Shown here in pieces: positions 57,028 to 64,000 of a DNA stretch of 64,000 bases (position 1 is the first letter of the stretch; each line of letters opens with the position of its first letter). The position numbers and the translations under genes were made by a program. This DNA comes from Adiantum capillus-veneris. Its lineage: Eukaryota; Streptophyta; Polypodiopsida; Polypodiales; Pteridaceae. The notes under the pieces are model-generated. The model was not told the DNA's origin. It saw only the letters and a list, made by a program, of their open reading frames with translations, and ran no database searches. The stretch covers positions 71,399,372-71,463,371 of the forward strand of contig CM043953.1 in assembly GCA_014529385.2 (NCBI GenBank), in the 5' to 3' direction.

Positions 57028-57666
57028 TACTTATTGTCAAGAGAATATTTTGCTACTTGAGTGGCACTTTACATCTTGGCTTGCTTTATCCCAAGGGGGA
57101 ATCATTGCCGCCAGACTTACATGCTTTTTCGCACTCAGATTGGGCTGGTTGTTTTGACATACGACTGTTCGCAAGTGGTTTTTGTTTCATGCTTGGCAGC
57201 TCATGCATATCATGGTTGAGCAAGAAGCAACCTACTGTGGCCACTTCCAGTTGTGAGGTTGAGTATAGGGTAGTCTTCATAGCTATGGTTGAGTGTTTAT
57301 GGCTCAGATGCCCTATGGCTAATTTTGGTGTTGGACAGGACACTGCCAACACTATCTACACTAACAGTCAGAGTGCATTGGCAGTTGCAAGGAACCCAGT
57401 TTTTCATGCTCGCACAAAGCACATTGAGGTGCATTACCACTATGTCAAGGAGAGGCTCTTAGCAGGAGAGATCAGCTTGGCTTATGTGCCAACATAGGAC
57501 AACCTTGCAAATCTTTTCACAAAGGCATTGTCTTGTGAGAAGTTCGAAGCTTTTTGCCAAGCTTTGGGCTTACCCCCCTTTGCGGACTGATCATGTCCTT
57601 AGGGCATGGCAATTCCCTTTACTCTATGTGTCATCTCTCGTTCACAGCATCACTCCAGGGGAGACT
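57028..57666 (+). pseudogene. Copia F RNase H, 5'-truncated
   Basis: VKRIFCYLSGTLHLGLLY then D (SHSDWAGC), E (SCEVEYR), an Asp changed to Asn (YTNSQSALAVARNP), KHIEVHYHYVKE and, past a TAG, NLANLFTKALS. It is typical of plant copia 3' ends. The purine-rich CCAGGGGAGACT at 57654-57666 is the polypurine tract. Confidence 0.9.
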
Positions 57667-57894
57667 TGTTACCATATACATGTGGTAGTGATGTGTGTGA
57701 ACACACTTAGGACCACCGGGGCATTTTTTCCCTCTTTAGGAGTTTTTTTCCCTCGTGCATTGTATATACACCCATCATTCTAGGGCTATCTATCTTTCCA
57801 TTTCAGACTAAGTAAAACACTCTCTATTCTGTTCCTTGAGCTTCCTTCATCTTCTCCAAGCTGTGTGTGTTTTCCTGCAACCCTAATTCCAACA
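57667..57894 (+). repeat. 3' LTR of copia F
   Basis: 228 bp, ends TGTTACC and TTCCAACA, preceded by a polypurine tract, TATA motif TGTATATACA at 57761-57770. The element's 5' part and other LTR are gone. Confidence 0.85.
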
Positions 57895-59379
57895 ATATTA
57901 GGTTTTGGTTGGCAACTTTGATCCTTGATGGTGATCAATCTGTTTGAGATTTTTCTCTTCTGATGGTTTGGGGTTGAAGTGTTGCCCAAATCCTAGTTGT
58001 CTATTGGATTCTTGCCCAATTGGAGTCACATTGATCCCTGTAGTCTCCATGGGAAGTTTGGACCCTTTCTTGGCATTTTTTGGCATTTCTTGTGGTACCA
58101 TAAGTTCACAAGTTTTCTTTGACTTTGCACTTGGACCAAAAACACACTTTCAATCTCTAACTCTCTGACATTGCTGGACTTTGACACATGAAGCAATTTA
58201 TAGGTCCAAATACTCAAATGATGGAACATTACATAATTTCTAGCTTGGGCACACACTTTGCACTCATTCCTGACAAAACTTGTATCTGCTGGTATTGAAT
58301 CCATGTCAATACCCAAAGTTGGAAAAACTTCATGGTAGTCTTCTAATAGCTTTTCCAAGATATTGGTGCACTTTTTTCCAAGTTTAGACCAATTTTTTCC
58401 ATATAGGCATATAGGGATCAAAATGACCATTTGGTTTTACTTAAATTCTGATTTGACTTGATTTTTGGTGGTTTTGTTATCCATGTCACACAAAATTTGC
58501 AAAGCACATTTCCCAAGGCATTTGCAAATTGTCTGTACCAAAAATTTCATGTTTGAGCAAGTTGGGGATCATGGATCACAATCCATGTTCAGAAGTTGAA
58601 TTTTTATGTGAGAGCAGCAGCGGGTAGGCGCTTTCATCAGTATACTTTTGCCCCACTCACATGTACTTTGACAGTTTCCCAAAATCCCATCTCAAATTTG
58701 ATTGATTCTATTGTTGTGAGAGTTTGTTTGCACATTTGACCACTCACAACTGTTCAGGTAAGGACAGGATCATACTTGTGAAATCTAGTGTAGAGTGGGT
58801 GTTTGGTGTGGCTGTAGCAGGCAAAAATCTGACGGACAGCTCTAGGTCAAAATCTCTCTCTCTCAAAGTGACTGTCTGCAAATGAGGCTTACTTTTCCCA
58901 CTTTGCCTATATTTGCCTAGCTTGCCTCAAGTGCATTATGCCTACTAATCTTACTTGCCCATGTTTTGCATGTCATACCACCTATGGCTAAGATGGCTCA
59001 TCAATTGGACACTTGGTCACTAATTGGTTATGTGATTCTACAATTCTTGTTTGATTTAAGTTGGCCCAAATTTTGACATGTGCCAAAACCTTCCGAAATT
59101 GATGTGCTTGAAGCTCTTGTTTTGTAGATTCAGCATTTGCTTTTAGAACTTGAATCCAAATTTCCTAGCTTTGTTTATTAATTTTTTTTATCATTATTAG
59201 GTTAAAAAGGCAAGAAAATGACTAAAAATTATTATTAGATGGCCAAAATTTGCAACCATTATTCCTCACACTCATATGTACATACTCTCACTCTAGGTAT
59301 CTCACCTGCCATAATTTGTCAATATTGTTTAATACTACGCCGGATAAGAGGAAAATTCTGCTAGAAGTCGACAAAAAGC

Positions 59380-59613
59380 AAAACACACTTTATACATTGT
59401 ACACATAATTTTTCATCATCTTGCAGCCTGATATATTGCAATATGCTATTCCAACTATAATTACTCTCCCCTTCCCATTCTGAGTCACCCTGAATGAAAA
59501 CACACTTTATACATTGTACACATAATTTTTCATCATCTTGCAGCCTGATATATTGCAATATGCTATTCCAACTATAATTACTCTCCCCTTCCCATTCTGA
59601 GTCACCCTGAATG
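59380..59613. repeat. Perfect 117-bp tandem duplication
   Basis: 59380-59496 and 59497-59613 are identical by eye. The length is 39 codons, so the open minus-strand frame passes through both units and repeats FIQGDSEWEGESNYSW. Confidence 0.95.
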
Positions 59614-59817
59614 AAAGTTGGTGTGATGTGCATGGGCGCAAACAACGTGTTTATGCAAGGCCATGAAATGTGGCCCTATCATGCTTATGGAAGAGATGCA
59701 TTGGGTAATAGAGTGTTGTGCAAGATGTGAGTACTAAACCGATTGTTTAGTGATTTTGGATGGCAAAGTTTCATCTATGTTGCATTTTCCAAAAAAAAGT
59801 TGTTGAAGAAAAATTGC

Positions 59818-60117
59818 CTACTCTTGGATGGTTGACTTGGTGAGTACCATGGGTTGGTTGTTGATTTGGTTTGGCTTAGCTTTAGGTACCCACTTTAAGA
59901 TAGGTTTGAGAGACTTTGACAATGTTTGATGGTTTGATGGTTTCAGTCTCCATTGCCATGTTGGTGCTTTGGCGGTCATTGACTTGTCCGATTGATATTT
60001 GGGGATCCATTTGTACTTTGGTGAGCTCAATGAAGCATTGAGTTGATGTTTGGATTTTTGCCACCATTTTGGCTTATGATTAGATGTTTGGGAAACTTGA
60101 AAACTTGACTCTGTCAA
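59818..60117 (-). pseudogene. W-x-P-K tail of D
   Basis: Open minus frame with YKWIPKYQSDK, WQWRLKPSN and LKWVPKAKPNQ. It corresponds to the tail after PR2 in A and B. Basic, Pro- and Gln-rich; function unknown. Confidence 0.55.
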
Positions 60118-60289
60118 GTTGGAAGATTGATAGGAAAGTAGGGCTTTGGGTATCCATATCTCCTACAATTTGGTTGCCATGATTGTCTTTTTGACCCAAA
60201 CTTGCTGAACCTTTTTTCCACGAATGTTTGTAGACTGTTGTGGTCGAGGATATGAATATGATTCTTGTGTCACCAATTCTTTGAATTAA

Positions 60290-60814
60290 GGATATACATT
60301 CCAAATATGATTTGTTTGTGCCAAGGGTGTAACATAAGCGAGGGCTTGGAGAGAGTACTTCAAAGTGTCATCCTACCACTTGAAAACTGCTTTGTAAGTG
60401 CACATCCATGCAACACCCAAGATGATGTCCGAATTGAGGTATTTATCAGCCATGATGTGGAATTGATGTGGGTAATGGTTACCATCAATGTTAAATTATA
60501 CATTGGCTTGTCCCAAACTAACCATTGTTCCTTTGTTACCCACCTTTAGCTCAATCTTGGTCGGTTTGATCATGGAGGTCGATAATTTGAGGTATGTCAA
60601 GTACCTCATGGCATTGACACGCACCCCAGTATCTAAAAATCTCTTTCAGTTGTTCCATTGGATAGTTGGACATCGATTTGTACATCCATTCCTCCAAGCT
60701 GGCTTTGCTCGATTTTGACTGCTGCAATAGGAGGAGGAGGAGAGGAGGAGAAGGTGCTTCTGCTTGTTGTAGTCGATCTGGATTTGGTCGTTCCTTGCAC
60801 TTCAAAATCCACAA
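60290..60814 (-). pseudogene. PR2-like region of D
   Basis: Conserved parts are KIELKVGNKGTMVSLG and, at 60405-60432, DIILGVAWMC, matching PMMLGQPWQ of A. The D-S-G active site is not recoverable in any frame. A CT/GA-rich expansion at 60725-60755 has replaced part of the basic helix. Confidence 0.55.
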
Positions 60815-60935
60815 TCAAGATTTTTCTTGTACTTATTCTTTTATTGCAAGTTGGATGGCACCTTTTCGTGATATGTCATTGATAGAAAAAAATGGGCCGT
60901 TACCTCTCTTTTTTAGTTTCTTTTCATGGTGTAGA

Positions 60936-61148
60936 CTAATACATAGTCACCCTTTTAAAGCGCTTGTTTATCACGTGTTGGTCATGAAATTCTTTCATTT
61001 GTCGCTTTTGTGCGTATATGGCTACAACAACCTTAAGTCTCAGTTTGTCCGAGTGGATTAGTTGTTCTAGTTTACCAAACAACTTGTGTTTTGTCCAACC
61101 TAATTCTTTACAACACATAGTGTAGGAATCAAGAATCCTGTCTGCCAA
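60936..61148 (-). pseudogene. Integrase C-terminus of D
   Basis: LGWTKHKLFGKLEQLIHSDKLRLKVVVAIYAQKRQMKEFHDQHV aligns (in parts) with LEWTGHELSSRIDDLEKLDELRLRAIASIYAKKRRQK of A. It begins abruptly at about 61150. Confidence 0.75.
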
Positions 61149-61149
61149 T

Positions 61150-61593
61150 GCTTAGACCCTAGGCTATGCATAAATGTGCTGAGTTGTGAGACTGCAAACT
61201 AAATATCCATCCTCATGTTGCATACATAAATGAGGCAGACATAGCAGGTTGGTAAAGAGTGAAATCTACAGGATCACCAGCATCATGAAGACTCAATTTC
61301 AAACATGTTTCCATGGGAGGGGGATAATAATTTTCAATTGGTATCTCCAAAATTCTTGTATGTGATCCAACATGGATTGCGATCCATGACTCCCTAAGCC
61401 AAACCGACATGTAACCACATGACCTAGTGACTATAGTGGTCCTAGATGCAATGGTGAAGTTTGGTCAAGTTTGGACTTGTTTTGATCAAGTTATGCTCAT
61501 TTTTCATTTCATTGTCAAGTTTGAATTTTTTTGACTTTCTTGCAATTTTTTTGGCCAACTTCTAGAGCTAATTACATGATTTTCTGATGACAG
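61150..61593. other. Interval upstream of ORF2-D
   Basis: No recognisable coding content; separates minus-strand D from plus-strand ORF2-D. It lacks the 285-bp palindromes seen upstream of ORF2 in A and B. Confidence 0.5.
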
Positions 61594-64000
61594 AATGCCT
61601 CTAGATGACCAAGAAAGTAGCGGGAAGCTCCACCCTACCAGTTGGTGGAGATCTCATCGAATGAAAGAGCTCACATCTCAAAGGAGGAGCTGGCAAAGAT
61701 ACCAGCAAATATCTTTATTGGAAGGTTTCAAGCAATGGATGGAACTAAAGTAAAGACAACCATCTTCCCAAAGGAACTCTGGACTTTGCACCAGCAACAA
61801 GAAGTCATTGAGGGGTCCAGATGTCTCCAAATGGACACCATTTTAAGATTGTTGCCATGGGGTATAGATTTTTAGAGAGCTCACGAGCTGTTGAGATTGA
61901 TTCTATACAATGGTGAGGCTACATTGATGGACAAGATTGGAGAAATTGTGAAGTTTTAGATCACCACCGATCTAATGAACCAAGCTCTCCACCTAGATCC
62001 TGGAAACCACAACCTGTTGCTCAAGACAAAGGCATAATGACAAAGCATTTGTCAAGCAGGAAGGTCACAAATTCACATATAAGGACTTGGTCTATTCAAG
62101 AGAAGCAACTTTAGCTGATATCTCAGCATATCAAAGTACAAAAGCTACCAAGGTACATAGAGATAAATTTGCACATTGTAGTAGTCATGACAATGGGGCT
62201 TTTTGACCCCAGAGTAGTCTGCTGCAACTTGGGGAGCTACATCCTTGAAAATTTGGTCAAGGCCAATGTCAAGATCAGTGAGAGGAATAAAAATTACATG
62301 AATGGAGGGCTAGTACTTACCATGATAGCATACCAAGCCCTTGGCATGATTGACCAACTGCCACCGGCCAATTCCCAGATTGATCTTTTGCACAAGTCAA
62401 AGAATGCGGTCCGAGTGGTAGGTGGCCATCATCAGTACCTGGTACAAAGAAAACAAGGGGACAAAGTTCCAAAAAGAAGACTTCAGACAATGAAGAGATG
62501 GAAATAGACATTGAGCTCAATGGTGAGATCAAACACAAAAATCGAGACACACTTTCGCATTTTACTCCACTGTAGACAAAGATGAAGAGAAGGATGTAAC
62601 TGTACCATTCGTGTGGACCAAAAGAACACAAAGGGATCAGATTCCCATCTCTTCAACACAAAGGTCAATGGAAGAAGCACAAAGATTAAGAAAATAAAGA
62701 AGACAAAAGCTGGCCGAGGAAAAAGCAAAAAGTAGACAAAGAGGGAGATGATGCCGATGACAAGAGGAGGACAAGACTTTAGAACAAAGAAAAGAAAAAA
62801 GGTTGGAAAAGATAAAGGAATACACGAGGAGGACAACTACTGATAAAGTGAAGCTTGTTGGCACCATGCAACGACACATTCACAATGTCCTTAAGTGCAA
62901 AGCGGAGTAGAGATCTCAAGAGGAGTACAAGAATCAAAGGAAAAAGTACGACAAGGAACCTCCAAGGGAGGAGATGGGTGTGGAGCCCACAAACATCCAT
63001 ACAAAAATATTTCCACCTCTATCCCCCAAGGTAGCCATCCGTCCTCTTATTGACATAACAAAGGATGAAGTAGACAAGCTAGCAAAAGTTCAAGAGCAGC
63101 CACCTCAGGAGCAGCCCATTGTTGAAGATAAAAAGAAAGAGGATACAAAAAAGGAAGCTACCCAACTGTAGAACACTTCAGTGCAACAAGAATTAGAAAA
63201 GCATAAAGAAGACCACAAGAAGAAGGAACTTGAAAAGATAGAGCAGGTTCCCACTACTAAACAAAAGTAGGAGAAAAAATAGGCACAAAAGGATATAGGG
63301 CCGTAGGTTGGCACCTTTCAACACAGAATTACATTAGAAAGAGGGCCAATATAATTGCTTTCAAGGGTGATCATTCAACATGGAGCCAGACTTTTCCAAT
63401 ATTTTGACATTGATGAGCACTTAGAACAAGCTACAATTCAAGTGCCAAAGAGCTGTCACAAGTTTGAGAGAGCTTGATTTGAAAGAGGCTGAAGCCGAGG
63501 CAGTCACACTAAAAGAAGAAAATCAAAAGCTCCAACAGCAAGCGGAAGGGATCCAGGACAGTGAGTTCCAGTTCAAGGAAGCTTTGAAAGAAGAAAAGAA
63601 AGAAACAACGAGCCTTTACATAACCCTGCAAGAGCATATAGAGGCAAATAGCCAAATGCAGGTAGAGAGACAGGCACTTGAAGAAAAGCTGGGTGCCGAG
63701 TAGCAAAAGAATGTGAAGCTCGGGGAGTCTTATGGTGTGGTGAAAAACACACTCTCATAACTGCTAGCAATGCAAGATGTACCTACCCCGGCTTCGACAC
63801 CATCAGCTCCAACGGCAATGTTAGAAGAATTGAAAGCACTTAAAGAAGAATTAGCTGAAGGGAAGTATGGCAGATAGATCCTGATTGTAGGACACAAGGC
63901 CATCCAAGAACAAAAAGATGAAGAAATCAAGCAGCTCAAAGAGTAGTTGGCAAAAGCACAAGCAAAGTTAGTTACCCAAAAATAGGAATATGCTTTGGAG
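61594..64000 (+). pseudogene. ORF2, third copy (plus strand), runs off the window
   Basis: Aligns piecewise with ORF2-A: ANIFIGRFQAMDGTKVKTTIFPKELW (two pieces: IFIGRFQAMDG and TIFPKELW), LPWGIDF, then NLGSYILENLVKANVKI...GGLVLTMIAYQALGMIDQLPP (the conserved middle block), a very Lys/Glu-rich centre and a coiled coil at 63464-63703 (KEENQKLQQQAE). Many stops (61875, 63170, 63700 among others). The C-terminal domain is beyond the right edge. Confidence 0.72.

Larger units (their letters stand above)
57895..61148 (-). mobile_element. Third OTA-type fragment D (IN end, PR2, tail, UTR)
   Basis: Minus strand, same order as A: integrase C-terminus, PR2-like region, W-x-P-K tail, then UTR with a counterpart of the conserved ATGTGGCCCTA...GTTGTGCAAG block (59665-59735). 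No palindromes were seen. 57895-58440 holds a decayed Lys-rich frame I cannot place. Both ends are abrupt. Confidence 0.65.

Noticed and set aside
62317-63000. Minus-strand hydrophobic Phe/Leu/Ser ORFs
   Set aside because: Shadows of the Lys/Glu-rich ORF2-D on the plus strand.

Overview
The window looks like heterochromatic or intergenic DNA of a land plant. It is a dense patchwork of LTR retrotransposons, nearly all broken, with no host gene, tRNA or rRNA that I can support. The evidence for a plant is: chromodomain Ty3/gypsy (chromovirus) and Tat/Athila-like (OTA) Ty3/gypsy polyproteins, plant-type Ty1/copia RNase H and integrase, an initiator-Met tRNA primer site, an Asp-tRNA-like primer site, and an ORF resembling plant transposon-associated domains. 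A large-genome plant (fern, lycophyte or gymnosperm) is my guess only; nothing here fixes the species.

Layout: (1) 1-10568, minus strand: a chromovirus (family C) arranged LTR - complete internal region - LTR - partial internal region, so two copies share the middle LTR. (2) 10569-12148: unclassified. (3) 12149-32451, minus: a very long OTA-type element (copy A). In transcription order it has a 5' LTR (31472-32451), Asp-type PBS, a leader with perfect palindromes, gag with a long N-terminal extension and two zinc knuckles, PR1, RT, RNase H, integrase with a doubled zinc-binding segment, a second retropepsin-like domain (PR2) after integrase, a basic W-x-P-K tail, a long UTR with a ~285-bp tandem array whose units each carry a 23-24-bp palindrome, and a second sense ORF (ORF2: helical N-terminus, proline-rich stretch, coiled coil). 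(4) 32540-53280, minus: a diverged second copy (B) in the same order, interrupted at 39906-43272 by a Ty1/copia element with a clear 5-bp target duplication. (5) 53290-55690, plus: a remnant of a C-like element with a nested solo LTR. (6) 55700-57894, plus: an OTA-type integrase remnant joined to the 3' end of a copia element with its LTR. (7) 57895-61148, minus: the integrase/PR2/tail/UTR part of a third OTA copy (D). (8) 61594-64000, plus: a third ORF2 copy, running off the window.

The most unusual system is the A/B element family: a polyprotein with two aspartic-protease-like domains, a coiled-coil ORF2 downstream of pol with no envelope features, and palindrome arrays upstream of ORF2 that recur in the gag leader. 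Palindrome arms differ between A and B at one position in a compensatory way, which suggests the symmetry itself is maintained, as an RNA hairpin or a two-fold protein-binding site. ORF2 is a natural candidate for the binding protein, but that is inference.

All coding regions carry stops or frameshifts, so every protein call is a pseudogene. Boundaries were read by eye; those with TG...CA ends, PBS, PPT or target duplications are firm, the others approximate. Identities were not computed.
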